64,000 nucleotides of DNA, from NCBI GenBank assembly GCA_946811185.2, contig OX328109.1, forward strand, positions 38,672,129 through 38,736,128, written 5' to 3'. Numbering within the stretch: position 1 is the first letter of the stretch; every line of letters starts with the position of its first letter. A program made the translations under genes and the position numbers. Positions 1 through 10,853 of this stretch are shown piece by piece. Below the pieces are notes generated by a model. The model saw only the letters and a program-made list of their open reading frames with translations, ran no database searches and was not told the origin of the DNA. This DNA is from Hippopus hippopus. Taxonomy: Eukaryota; Mollusca; Bivalvia; Cardiida; Cardiidae.

Positions 1-118
1 TTGTACAGTGATAAGTTATTTATGTATGGGATCAAGTATCATTAATGGAGATCGAATTTTCGTATCTGAGACCTCTGTCCTTCTTTAGATCTAGTTCTTG
101 GAGGCAGACTTGTTATGC

Positions 119-325
119 TTAACCTTTTACAAGTTGGCATAATTTCAGACTCATCTAAATTGAAAGCTTTTGCAGACGACAAAGTGTGGCTCAAATGATG
201 GAATAGAAAATATTGTGGAAAAGGAGGAAATGCTAGCAACCAGCATTTTGTCCTATTCCAACAATGTTTTTGAAAAGGCTTTTTTTCTAAAGGTCACTAA
301 AATGGGATTGTATGGTAAAGGGTTA
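119..325 (-). mobile_element. Foldback TTAA MITE, reverse orientation
   Basis: It starts TTAACCTTTTAC, contains the AAATTGAAAGCTTTTGCAGACGAC block and a decayed palindromic core, and ends GGTAAAGGGTTA. The right TTAA has become TTAG here. The equivalents at 21932-22139 and 42973-43180 keep TTAA at both ends. Confidence 0.75.
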
Positions 326-904
326 GTAAAGATACAAATTATTAGAAGGGTATTTTCAAAAGAATGTAATATCATAGTGAACGAATGGCTTTTTGTCATA
401 AAGATTCGAAAAAAGGCCTGGACTCTAAAGTGGAAGTGATATGGAATCACAATCCAAAATATATAGATTTTTAGAGTACTTGACTACATATTTTTGTAAT
501 CAATTATCAAATTTTGTATTGAGTGCTTGATTACTTTTCTCATTGATACCAATCTCTAATATTGAACTGATATATATATCTAGTGATGATGGTTGGAATG
601 AGTTCTGTAGAGTTGCATTTGCATTTCCTCTTTTGTTACTGCTTAAATGATTTAATACTTGTGATTTACTTCTTTCCAGTATTTATTTTGTATGTTATAA
701 TGTAACCCCTAAAGTGCATTGTCAATTGCCATTAAACGGTTAGAAAATAAAGAAAATATTTTCACAGAAAAGGAAGCTAATGTGTTTGTTTTGAATCTTT
801 ACCATACCTTCTATGAAACACATTGTTCCCTTCTTTTTGAAAAATCATTAAAGCTCTTAAATTTGAACCAATTTAGTTGACATTGATTTTGAAACAAATT
901 CGAA
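326..904. other. Non-coding, no recognisable feature
   Basis: AT-rich sequence without a supportable gene. It includes a short TATATATATC run near 573. It is collinear with 22140-22724 and 43181-43760. In this stretch B and C share several bases that A lacks. Confidence 0.6.
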
Positions 905-1335
905 ATAGCTTTTTACCAGACAAGAAAGCTTAGACTTGTCAGATTAAAAGAAAATGCTGGCTTGAACATTGAAATTTGTTTACAGAATGGTAGAAAACTT
1001 AGTGGGAAAAGGAGAAAATGCTGCTTACCAGCATTTTCTTTTTATCCCACAATGTTTTCTAAAGCCTTCTTCTTCAGGGTTGTTAAAAGTTAAATGTGAG
1101 CTATCCAGGGTCATCACGACCCTCTTGTATCTTAACTCTTTACCACAAGACAAAATTTTAGATTGCTCAAAATTAAAAGCTTTTCCAGATGACAAATGTG
1201 GCCTAAATTTTGGAGTTTGTCTGTGAAAGAGTAGAAAGCATTGTGGGAAAAGGAGAAAATACTAGTTAACAGCTTTTTTTCCCCCACAATGTTTTCAAAA
1301 GTTTTTTTCTCAAGGGATTTTGTGGGAAAGCGTTT
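905..1335 (-). mobile_element. Two reverse MITE copies, first one decayed
   Basis: A decayed copy lies at about 905-1095, where the core palindrome is still visible around 1000-1060. A second copy runs from TTAA 1132 to GTTTA 1335. Both show the GGGAAAAGGAGAAAAT arm and its complement. Confidence 0.7.
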
Positions 1336-1388
1336 AGATAAATTTGTCTTGTCCCACAAAATTCTCTCGCTGTTGTCAATTTGCTCAC

Positions 1389-1690
1389 AATCTATTGTTT
1401 GGGAGCCAACATGATCAACAGCAACTGATTGGTTGAATTAGAGGTTAATGCCGTTTTAAAAGCTTGGGTCATATCACAGAGATCAGTGCACCTATGCATA
1501 TGTTTCCTAGCTTTCTCGCACCAGTAATGATACGATTTTCTTTCCAAGTCACTGACTACTTTCTCACGTGGCATTAGAGGTGAGAGGCAAAAAATCGAAG
1601 GCAAGAAAGTTTGCCTCAACTGGGTATCAAACTCTCAATCACAAGTCATGAGTTTGATACTCCAACCATTGAGCTACCCAGGCGGGCTTC
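1389..1690 (-). repeat. SINE-like repeat with tRNA-like head
   Basis: On the minus strand, 1687-1613 reads like a tRNA: an A-box-like TGGGTAGCTCAATGGTTGG, an anticodon-loop-like CTCATGA, and a B-box-like GAGTTTGATACC. The acceptor ends pair poorly, so this is not a functional tRNA. The body extends toward 1389. It is conserved in place at 23413-23487 and 44465-44539. Confidence 0.5.
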
Positions 1691-1937
1691 ATCGAATGAA
1701 AAGGGGTATGACAAGGTAAAATAAATAGGACTACCTAATTGGTCAATTATTGATTTTCACAGATCCATGTATCAGACAAGAAACCTGTATCAGTTCAAAA
1801 TGCTCAGTTTATATCTGAATGTTATCAACCCATGATTTCACATTGGTGCTGGGTTTAGGCCAAGGACTGTGGTAATGAGGTAAGCCTGTAGGGTGAGTGT
1901 CAATTTGACAGCCAGCCCTAAATATAAAATCACCTGA

Positions 1938-3132
1938 TTAACCCTTTACCATACAATTCCAAGTTTTAACCACCCCGGGGGACAAGGCCTTTGAAAACAT
2001 TGTGGGTAAAGGAGGAAATGCTGGTAACCATGCTGATTGTGCGGTAAAGGGTTGAGTGATATTACCATAGCCAGTACATCTATCTAAGCCTTCTTAGATT
2101 TTCTTCTACCAGTACTACAGTCCTTGCTCTTTCAAAGCCACCAGCTGCTATTCATCATGAAGATGTGCAACAGAGAGAGAGAAATGAATCCTTCCGCAAT
2201 GACTTTTTATCAATCCTTAACCCCTTAACTCTTTACCAAACCACAAAATGTTTACTGGTCCAAGTTCAAATGTGACCCAATTGGAGAAGCCTGACACTAA
2301 AAGGGAAGAGAACATTCTGGGAAAAGGAGAAAATACTGGTTACCAGCATTTTCTCCTTTTCCCACAATGTTTTCAAAAGGCATCTTCCCCTAGGTTGTTA
2401 AAACTCAGGACTGTGTGGTAAATGGATACCAGAGGATGAAATTGTAGGCTTGTCAACTTGCAACCATTTGCGTATGACAAATTTCACTTCAATGATCGGA
2501 TTTGTCTTTGAAAGTGCAGAAAAGTGTAGAAAAAGGAGAAAACGGTGGTTTCCAGCCACTCTCTCCTTTTTTCAAAACGTTCTCCAAGGCCTTTTTACCA
2601 AGGGTTATTAAAAGTGGATTGTGTGGTACATGGTAAACAAAAGGTATACTAAACTGGGGTTGAGCTCCATGAATTTTTAGCAGTGTGCACTAACCCTATA
2701 CCTGAAGACAAAATTTTGGACTAGACCAAATTGAAAGCATTTGCAGACGACGAGTTAAATGGGGCTCAAATAATTTCTGTCTTTGATATTGTGGAAAACA
2801 TTCAGGGTAAAGGAGAAAATACTGGTTACCAGCATTTTCTCCTTTTCAAACGATGCTTTCAAAAGCCTTCTTCCTCATTTTCGTTAAAAGTCTGCATTGT
2901 TAGGTAAAGGTTTTACCCTTTACCATACAATCCCAAGTTCTAATGACCCTGAGAAAGGAAGGCACTTGAATACGTTGTGGGAAAAGGAGAAAATGATGGT
3001 AACCAGCATTTTCTCCTTTTCCCATGTTTTCTACTCTTTCAGAGAAAAATACCATCATTCGAGCAGCAAAGTATTGTCCTAAAATGTTTTCATTAGACTA
3101 ACCTAAGTTTTTGCTGAGTGGTAAACGCTTAA
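1938..3132. mobile_element. Cluster of five MITE copies
   Basis: The copies are 1938-2055 (forward, internally deleted, so half the palindrome is gone), 2225-2426 (reverse), about 2436-2640 (reverse, decayed), 2689-2915 (reverse) and 2911-3132 (forward). The last two abut with their termini overlapping. They are identified by the TTAAC(C/T)CTTTACC ends and the GGAGAAAAT...ATTTTCTCC core. Confidence 0.75.
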
Positions 3133-3174
3133 AGAAGTGAATTTGTCAAGGGAACTGAACGACCTGTGATAATT

Positions 3175-4026
3175 ACAAGAGGGCCATGATGGCCCTGTAT
3201 CGCTCCACTGGCTTTTTAACCCTTTACCACACAAGTCGAAGTGTTGATGACCCTGAAAGAGATCGCTTTTGAAAATATTGAACATTGTCAGGCAATACCA
3301 GCAGGTTTAATCATTGGCATGGAAAGTAAAGTTTTAGGAGAAAAAAAAAACAAAAAAAACAAAAAAAACTGCATGATAGAAACCTTACTTTGAATTTAAT
3401 ATTCCACTCATGTGAGCATAACTATTAGCATCAAAATGAATCACTCTCCCTAAAAACAGAATATTTTCTATCAAAAAACTTATATACCTAGCACCAATCA
3501 TGTATCACTGCAGTTTGATAATCAAGGGAGGTAAATAGTAACACACTTTATTCTTTTTAACAGGAGTTATTTCCCTTGATTAGTATTTAAATTGAAGACT
3601 ATATAAGCAAGCCCCTGTTAAACTTGTGATCCCTGGAATGGAGCCAATTTTGACCCCAGGCCTATAATATGAAGAAACTCAAAGTTCCATTAGATAAAGC
3701 TACATGCCAAATTCAGTAGCCCTGGGCCTTCTGGTTTCAGAGAAGAAGATTTTTAAAAATGTTCATTATTTTTCAGTTTTGTTGCCATGGCAACCAGAGT
3801 TTTTTAAGGAATCAAATTCTTTCAAGAAATTCTGAAGAAGACCATGGCAGGATAATTTCTGTGAAGTTTTATCAAATTTGGATGGGTAGTTTCAGAGAAG
3901 ATGATGTTTGAAATAAAAGTTAACGGACGCACGGAGGGACGGACGAACGGATTCACACACACACTCAGACGCACGACGGACACTGGGCCATGACATAAGC
4001 CTGCTGGCCTTTGGCCAGTGGAGCTA
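3175..4026. repeat. 852-bp repeat segment bounded by ACAAGAG, absent from unit B
   Basis: The segment starts ACAAGAGGGCCATGATGGCCC and is followed by a second ACAAGAG at 4027. It contains a partial forward MITE (3216-3290), an A-rich tract, and a sequence ending in GGACGGACGAACGG and CTGGCCTTTGGCCAG. Unit B has one ACAAGAG (24983-24989) and nothing between. Unit C has the segment at 46026-46866. Confidence 0.7.
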
Positions 4027-4096
4027 ACAAGAGCACCACATGTCGAAGTGAAAGCTCATCTGTGTTTGCTAGATTTTCAGTGAAAATTTTAAGTTA

Positions 4097-4820
4097 AACA
4101 AGAGGGCCACTGGCCCTAGTCCGCTCACCTAAGTATAGTCATCTACTGTTGATAAAGCTGAAGAGATCCTGGTTTTACGATGAGTGTAAGTGACCTACTT
4201 TTTGACCAAACATGACCCAATTTCAAACTTGTCCAAGACATCATCAAGACAAACATTCTGACCAGGTTTCATGAGTATCAGACTAAAAATGTGGCCTGTA
4301 CAGTGCACTCAAAGTTTTTCTAAGATTTGGCTCAGTGACCTACTTTTTTGACCCAATTTCGAACTAGCCCAAGATATCATCAAGACAAACATTCTGACCC
4401 AGTTTTCTGAGTATCAGGCTCAAAATAAGGCCTCTAGAGTGTACACAATTTTTTTCTAAGATTTAGCCCAGCAACCTACTTTTTGACAAAACATGACCCA
4501 ATTTAAAACTTGTCCACGATATCATCAAGAAAAACATTTTGTCCAATTGTCATGAGTATCAGACTGAAAATGTGGCCTCAAGTGCACACAATGTTTTTCT
4601 AAGATCTGGCCTGGTGACCTACCTTTTGACCAGACATGACCCAAGTTCAAACTTGCCTTAGGTATTATCCATACAAACATTCTGACAAAGTTTCATGAGT
4701 TTCTGACTGAATTTGTGGCCTCTTGAGTGCACACAAGGTAAATGTTGAAGACCACATGAAGGACGAGGCATGACAGATGCTGGACTTAGCATGATCACAA
4801 AAGCTCATCAGAGCACGAAA
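4097..4820. repeat. Bivalve-type monomer repeat, four monomers
   Basis: It opens ACAAGAGGGCCACTGGCCC. About 140-bp monomers follow, each with GACCTAC.TTTTTGACC, a CATGACCCAATTT block, ATCATCAAGACAAACATTCTGACC and CATGAGTATCAG. The monomers start near 4187, 4330, 4467 and 4610. Unit B has five. Confidence 0.7.
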
Positions 4821-5306
4821 AAGGGGAATTACAGTTTCAAAATACTTTGATTACCTGCCCTTGTTGTATAGTTCCCCTTTTGATGGTTAACAACTTGTCC
4901 AAGTTTGAAGCAAATATCTTCAGTAATAATAAAAATATTATAAAAATGTCAAAGTTTTTGCCTGACGCTGACGATGACGCCAGGACTGCTTCAGTACCTT
5001 GACCTTTTCTTTCGAAACAGCCGCGCTAAAAAAATGAGTAATACAGACAAGAAGAATTACGTTAACGATAATAATACATTTTATTGATTAAAAATAAAAG
5101 ACAAAAGCCCCTGCGTAATCAAGATTTCAGCTAAATGTGTAATGTCTGTAAAACATTCGAAAGCCATTTCTCTGTGAACTACTTTTAGACTTGGCAAAAC
5201 TCAAGGAAGCCACACAAAGGGAAAGCATTTGTAGGAAAGGAAAATAATTTGTATTAAAATGACCAAACCGTTGTAACATAGGTTATTGCCTTTTTTCCAG
5301 AATTGT
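4821..5306. other. Non-coding, no recognisable feature
   Basis: AT-rich sequence following the monomer repeat, with no supportable gene or element ends. It is collinear with 25928-26402 and 47661-48139. Confidence 0.55.
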
Positions 5307-5468
5307 TTTATCACTTTACCAAATGACTCGACTGATGGGATAGCTCAGAAAGCTTAGAAAACATTGTGGGAAAAGGAGACAATGCCCGTAGCCAGCATTT
5401 TCATCTCTTCCCACAATGTTTTCAAGTCTTTTACCCCAGGTTTGTTCAAACAAAGATTAAACGGTTAA
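5307..5468 (-). mobile_element. Decayed MITE copy
   Basis: The core palindrome arms around AACATTGTGGGAAAAGGAG are visible at 5360-5430, and the end GGTTAA is at 5464-5468. The left terminus is weak (CACTTTACC). Confidence 0.6.
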
Positions 5469-6232
5469 GAATTTACACATGTACATCACATGTAAGTTCT
5501 TCCGTTTCCTTACAACGAGATGATTAGCAATCACTCACAGTAGGTGATGGCTACTTTTCCTACAATTCTTTTTCACCTTATCTCATCATGTAAGCAAACA
5601 AAGAATGGAAACCTTGCCCAAGATTGAACTTACAATACCCTCACAATCTCAATTTTTGAATGAAGTCAAAAGGGTCATGGTCAAAATGCTTAAAGATTAA
5701 GGTCATGGACTGTATCGACCCCTTACAGTGCTTAGGAAATTCAGTCAAGCTTATGCAGGCAGTGCAGATCTTCATCAGATTGAACACAGCACACAGTCTC
5801 ATCCTGAATTCACATCATCTAATAAACTGTTGGTTATTCTAACTAAAATTGGTATGAAACATAAAAAATTATTGTGGTGTGTTTAATCAATTATGCTATG
5901 CAAATTTCTCTTGTATGATAATCTATGTATGTTTGTCTGCAAATGCTTTCAATATGGACTAGTCTAAAATCATGTTGTCGTCTAGTAAAGAATTAAGAAA
6001 AATTTAAATCGTTGTCAAATATACGTAAAATAGATCAGTAAAATAAGTTTTGCTACATGGATTAAAAAAAAAAGGAATCATGTGATTTATAATTACCTAA
6101 AACAATAAATTTTATAAAAAAAAAATAGTACGAATGAGGTGCTCTGTATTCAAGTCCACGACAAAATTCTGAATGGTCCAGATTGAAAGCATTTGCAGAC
6201 GATAATAAAAACATGTCTGAAGTGAAACTTGT
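5469..6232. other. Non-coding with two MITE fragments
   Basis: There is no supportable gene. Right-end MITE fragments are seen at about 5930-5998 (GCAAATGCTTTCAATATGGAC) and about 6160-6232. A-rich runs lie at 6064 and 6115. Confidence 0.55.
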
Positions 6233-6460
6233 TTAACTCTTTACTACAACATAACGAGTTTTAAGAACCCTGAGGGAGAAGCCTTTTGAAAACATTGAGG
6301 GAAAAAAAGAAAATGCTGGTTACCAGCATTTTCTCTTTTTCGCATTATGTCTTCTACCCTATCAAAGACTAATTCCATATTTCAGCCATAATTAAATGGT
6401 GGTCTGCTACTGCCTCTAATTTGGAGAAGTCGACATTTTTGCCGTGTGGTAAAGAGTTAA
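6233..6460 (+). mobile_element. MITE copy, first of a back-to-back pair
   Basis: It runs from TTAA 6233 to TTAA 6457, with left end TTAACTCTTTACTAC and right end GTGGTAAAGAGTTAA. The core palindrome is slightly decayed. The right TTAA is also the left TTAA of the next copy. Confidence 0.8.
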
Positions 6461-6685
6461 CCCTTTACCACACAATCCAGCCTTTTATCGACCCTGAGAA
6501 AGAAGCCTTTAGAAAACACTGTGGGAAAAGGAGAAAATGCTGGTAACCAGCATTTTCTCCTTTTCCCACAATGTTTTCTATCCTTCCCAAAACAGATTTC
6601 AGTTTTTCAGTCACATTTAATTTGTTGTCTCCAAATGCTTTCAATATGGACAAGTCTACATTTTTGCCGTGTGGTAAAGGGTTAA
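6457..6685 (+). mobile_element. 229-bp MITE, second of a back-to-back pair
   Basis: It has TTAA at both ends, left end TTAACCCTTTACCACAC and right end GTGTGGTAAAGGGTTAA, with an almost perfect 33-bp-arm hairpin in the middle. It has the full canonical length of the family. Confidence 0.85.
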
Positions 6686-6765
6686 GACAGACCTTTCAGT
6701 ATTATTTGTACAGCTACAGCATCAGTGTACGTGTTTTCTATCTTTTCAGTGATAAATCTTGTCAT

Positions 6766-7025
6766 TTAGCTCTGTATCAATCCACAACATTTTAGATTCG
6801 TCCAAATCAAAAAAGCATGACATGGCAAATTTATATTTTACACAAATAATAATTTGTCTTTGATAGAGTACAGAGACTGTGATAAAAGGCAAAAATACTG
6901 GGTCTTTTCCCACATTGTTTTCAAATGCCTTCTTCAAGGTCAGCAAAACTCCTGATTGTGGGTTGAAGGGTTATGCAACATTCAATCTGTTGTCTGCAAA
7001 TGCTTTCAATTTGGAAAAAAGCAGT
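6766..7025 (-). mobile_element. Decayed MITE plus fragment, with an empty TTAA-type site
   Basis: A decayed reverse copy is followed by a right-end fragment (about 6975-7020). At 6963-6966 the sequence GGGTTGAAGGGTTATG corresponds to the site where unit B carries a complete extra MITE (28076-28303). Here TTAA has become TTGA and nothing is inserted. Confidence 0.65.
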
Positions 7026-7048
7026 CTTGAAATTGTATTATATCAGTA

Positions 7049-7054
7049 TTTATT
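7049..7054 (-). promoter_or_regulatory. Poly(A) signal AATAAA of the unit A e5 copy
   Basis: TTTATT on the plus strand gives AATAAA on the minus strand, about 70 nt past the stop codon. It is at the same place in all three units. Confidence 0.6.
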
Positions 7055-7121
7055 GGACTAAAAATAGCTATTTCAGTAATCAGTGTTACAGAATGTATAC
7101 AGTGATTATACAGAAATCAGA

Positions 7122-8791
7122 TCACATAGTGTTGTAGAATTGATTAGTGCGTATAGAGTCCATACTGTTACGATTTTCTAATTTAGCAAGGGGATGCGAC
7201 TTTCCATACGTCTTTTTCGTTCGTAACCATTGAAAAATTCTCGAAGCCTCACACTCTGACACTGTTTGGGTTTGACGAAATGCTGTGCGTTGGGTACCAC
7301 TTGTAACATTTGTGAAATCTGGCTTTTTTCCGACAGTTTTAGAAGGTTCGAGTCTATCACTTTTCTTTCCTTGTGGTATTTCTGTTGATTGAATCTTGAT
7401 CTCTTTGTGTAAAACATCTTTTTCTTCGAGTCCAAAACCTCCAAAAGCTTTACTACACATTTGTAATGATGTCTCGGAAAGAGAAACAGCAGGCTCTGAC
7501 TGCCTGTGTTTTAAGTATGGCTTGTCATGTTTTGGTGGACTTTTCGCAACTCCTGTTATTTTGACCATCTGTTCTGAAAGTTTGTCTGAATTGTCTGCTG
7601 CTGTTGTAGTTGGAGAAGAAAAAAGAACTATTTCTGGTATGGAAAAACCAGTTGAACTTGCTGTAGATTTGGCTGAAAATATATCGACAAGACTTTTCAC
7701 TGAGCACCCTTCACTTTCTGTCAATTCACTGGTGTCTTTGCTAAAGTCTGCACCAATATTTAAATTTGCACTGAGTAATGATTGAGCACTATCAACTGTC
7801 ATGTTATCTATATTGCCGGTGATTTCAGCAGTTGTAAAAAGGTCATGTGACTTATCACCACCTTGCTTTTCTCCAAGATCTACTAGATCACACTTTTCAA
7901 ATGCTGAATCTTTTTTTGCTGTTGGACTCCATTTAACACTCCCAATTTTACTGTCAGATTTTGGACTTACATTGTGATCAAACTGAATTGATGAAGGAAA
8001 AGTATATCTCCTAGCAACAGGACTTCCCTTAGCAATTGGATTGTCCATGGATGCTTCTTTAATCTCATTAGAATCACAGATAGGTTGTTGAACAGAGTGT
8101 TGCTGTTGTTCAGCTGTAGAATCACACGGTTTTTTAGGTTTATCCTCAGATCTCTCCAAATTACTTTTTTCAATGATCACAATTTCTCTTTTAGTCTTTT
8201 TCTTTGATGTTTTGATATTCTTTTCAATTTTTCTTACAAAAAAATTCACACGACTTTCTCCTTCTTGCAATTCGTCATCTTTACTTTCCTCGAGTTCACA
8301 TTTTGCAGGACTGTTCATCAGAGCTGAGCCTATTTCCCGTATGAGGTGAAGTGTTTCTGGGTCAAATCGACTTTCAGGTCGTGACCTTGAACCTGACTTT
8401 GACCTTACACTCACTGGTGTACATGGAATAGATTCTTTACTCGTTTGGTCATCAGATGCCGAGTCATCACTTTTCTTCCCTCTATCATAGAGAGTGCTTT
8501 TTATACTTTCAATTGTAAAAGAAGATAATTCATCACCACTTTTCTTATCTGAACTTTTCTTATTTGAGTTTTCAACAATTTCGGCATTTAGTTCTGGAGA
8601 TTCTGTTGCATGTAAAACATTTTCTAATAATGGCTCTGTTTGGTTTGTTTCTTCTGCTGAAGGTGTGGAGACTTGTTTGGAAGATAAAATGTCTGAGCCG
8701 ACTATAGAGGGAGAATAAAGTTCAATTTGTTGCTTTTCAATTTTTAAAGATGCTTGCTTTGGGATGCCTTCCTTTGCTTTGTGTTCAATAT
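7122..8791 (-). pseudogene. Duplicated SSH terminal exon e5, unit A (open frame, no upstream gene)
   Basis: This is a full copy of the SSH last exon. The acceptor TTTTCAG is just right of 8791, the frame stays open throughout, and the stop codon is at 7124-7122. Relative to C it has a 12-bp in-frame deletion that removes four residues (E-G-K-K), and its C-terminus reads N-Q-F-Y-N-T-M instead of N-P-F-Y-N-T-M. I hand-counted about 13 amino-acid-changing and 4 silent differences from C, most in the C-terminal half, close to what neutral drift would give. It has no phosphatase exons of its own. It could only be expressed by readthrough from C or from a new promoter, so I call it a duplicated exon, probably non-functional. 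Confidence 0.8.
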
Positions 8792-8861
8792 CTGAAAATG
8801 AAATTAACATCGAGTAAGACAGGCAATTTATTAGTTATAAAAATATCTTTAACTGTTAATC

Positions 8862-9025
8862 AAACATTACCATGCTTTAATAAGCCTGAAGTAAAAGGCC
8901 TTTGAAAACAATATGGGAAAATGAGAAAATGCTGGTGACTATTATTTTCTAATTTTTCCACAATGTGTTCACCTTTTTTGTGAAAAAGCTTTCAATATGG
9001 ACAAGTTGGAAATTCTGTCCTTTTG
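8862..9025 (+). mobile_element. Strongly decayed MITE
   Basis: The block AAAAGGCCTTTGAAAACAATATGGGAAAATGAGAAAATGCTGG and its partial complement are recognisable, but the termini are not clear. Confidence 0.5.
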
Positions 9026-9071
9026 TGTACAGCTGACATCATATCAAGAAAGTGAACATAAAATATTCTCC

Positions 9072-9694
9072 TTAACTCTTTACCACAAAATCCAGAGTTT
9101 TAACTAGAACTTGTTTTTCTACAAAAAAAAAAACAGATGTCTCCCCCTTTTTTGGTGCCAGAAGGATTGATATGTCACCAAGGCAATTTACAACTGAAAT
9201 AATGGTCATTTTTCCCTAACGGTTTTCGAGTTATAAAGAGGACACGAAATTGTATGTAAAATGAGTAAGGAAAATAATGAAAGGGAAATAAGTCAAAAAA
9301 TATATAAGCCAGAGTTATGGGTCTTGTGCATGACACTTCATCTCATGGTGCTTTACAAATGTGTGAAGTTTTATTAAAATATCTTAAAAGGTTTTCGAGT
9401 TATAGAGCGGACACAATTTGTGACGGACAGACAGACAGACAGACGGACGCACGGGGAAAAACAATATGTCTCCCGACCCTGATGGGGGGAGACATAATAA
9501 CCCTTAGGTAGAGGGCTTTAGAAAACATTGTGGGAAAAGGAAAAAATGCTGGTAACCAGCATTTTCTCCTTTTCCCACAATGTTTTCTAACCCTTCTGAT
9601 ACAAATAACCTTGTTTTTGACACATGTAATTTGTCGTCTGCAGATGATATCGGTTTGGACCAGTCTACAATTTTGTCATTTGGTAAAGAGTTAA
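9072..9694 (+). mobile_element. MITE split by a nested insertion
   Basis: The left end TTAACTCTTTACCAC is at 9072 and the right end GGTAAAGAGTTAA ends at 9694. The hairpin core is intact at about 9520-9590. The element is interrupted after GTTTTAAC by a separate element (9105-9497). Unit B has a single uninterrupted TTAA at this site (30378-30381). Confidence 0.85.
9105..9497 (+). mobile_element. Nested short element ending GGGGGAGACATAA
   Basis: It begins TAGAACTTGTTTTTCTAC, has an A tract, then CAGATGTCTCCCCC, a GACAGACAGACAGACGGACG run, and the end GATGGGGGGAGACATAA. TAAC flanks both sides (9101-9104 and 9498-9501), consistent with a 4-bp target duplication. It has no coding capacity. A second member lies at 10854-11238. 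Confidence 0.7.
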
Positions 9695-9834
9695 TATCCA
9701 TGACTCCATTTGCCCTTTTTGGAAAGGTTGAAGAAACTTTGATAGCAAAAGAATATTGTCCTTGATCTTATTATTACATGAATGAGATAACATTAATACA
9801 TTTTTATCAAGCCTCCTATTTTCTTTAATCCTTT

Positions 9835-10038
9835 ACCAGACAACAAATTTTAGACTTGTCCAGATTAAAAGCAAGAATGTAACGGTACTAAAAACTTGGA
9901 AATTGTCTTAAAGAGGGTAGAATATATTTTCAGAAAAGGAGAAAATGCTGGTTACATTACATTTTCTTCTTTACTCACACTATTTTTAAAAGCCTTTTTC
10001 TTTAGGACTTTTGAGCTTTTGGATGTTTAGTAAAAGGT
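9835..10038 (-). mobile_element. Decayed reverse MITE
   Basis: TTAATCCTTTACCAGAC is at the left, the GAAAAGGAGAAAATGCTGG arm is in the middle, and a decayed GTAAAAGG is at the right. Confidence 0.65.
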
Positions 10039-10184
10039 TCTGTAAAAAATTCTTGTGATAAGAAAATTAATTAAAAATAATGTATCGTGCTTCTTTTATA
10101 ACTATTAAGAAAAATAAAACAATTAATCATTCCCCTTACAAAACTAATGTAATGCAATAAAGTCTAGATGATCAAAACATGCAA

Positions 10185-10413
10185 TTAACCCTTTACCACA
10201 CAATCCCGACTTTTAACGACCCTTAGAAAGAAGCCTTTTGAAAACATTGTGGGAAAAGGAGAAAATGCTGGTAACCAGCATTTTCTCCTTTTCCCACAAT
10301 GTTTTCTACCCTATCAAAGAAAAATCATTTCATATTAGCCATGTTAAAACTGTCATCTACAAATGCTTTCAATTTGAACATGTCTAAAATTTTGTCCTGT
10401 GGTAAAGGGTTAA
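10185..10413 (+). mobile_element. Canonical 229-bp foldback MITE
   Basis: This is the best-preserved copy. It has TTAA on both sides, ends TTAACCCTTTACCACAC and GTGGTAAAGGGTTAA, and a core at about 10237-10303 with 33-bp arms complementary at every base around a single central A. There is no open frame. The target duplication TTAA points to piggyBac-type mobilisation (inference). Unit B has GCAATAATC here, without the element. Confidence 0.9.
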
Positions 10414-10479
10414 TAGTAATTACTGGTATGGATCCATAAGATCCAGTTTGTCAAACAAGGGACTGACTCACTGGTCTTG

Positions 10480-10620
10480 TGACATGCAGAAAATTTAAAA
10501 ATGCAGAAAGTTTCAACCCATGTCACCCTGTGTAATCCGCACACACTGGGTAGATACTTTATGCAGATGCATTCAGCCCCCTTTTCACAGAACATGATTC
10601 AAATGAATATTAAAAATATA
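10480..10620. repeat. Decayed GCAGAAAAT...GATACTTT repeat
   Basis: It shares the pattern CATGCAGAAAAT, AAAGTTTCAACCC, GGGTAGATACTTT, and CCCCCTTTTCACAGA.CATG with the copies at 31015-31145 and 63360-63500. In those copies the middle is a small palindrome around CAGCCTGCGC. Confidence 0.5.
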
Positions 10621-10853
10621 ATTATGGCATGCTGTAACATTTCTAAAGTAAAAAGTATAAACCACTGACCAGTATACAGAGCATGCAGTCTGATCTGGAT
10701 TCAATAGTCTGTAATTTTGTAGCTTAAAGTCCATTAGTCTGTCATAAAACACTGAGATTTCTTTACTTGATCATCACACCTTGTTACCAAAAATAGCAAA
10801 TTGACACATTGCCTCTATATCGTATACAGAATATAACAAAATCAGAAAAAAAC

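Noticed and set aside
1613..1687. Functional tRNA gene
   Set aside because: A- and B-box-like sequences exist, but the acceptor stem does not pair, and the sequence continues into a SINE-like body.
7396..7785. Long open frame antisense to SSH e5 (also at 50241-50630)
   Set aside because: It is a shadow of the coding strand. The sense frame has splice sites, stop and conserved C-terminus, and the antisense frame has none of these.
10237..10303. Repeated palindromes as a CRISPR array
   Set aside because: Spacing is irregular, both orientations occur, each palindrome lies in a 229-bp element with TTAA ends, and the DNA is eukaryotic.
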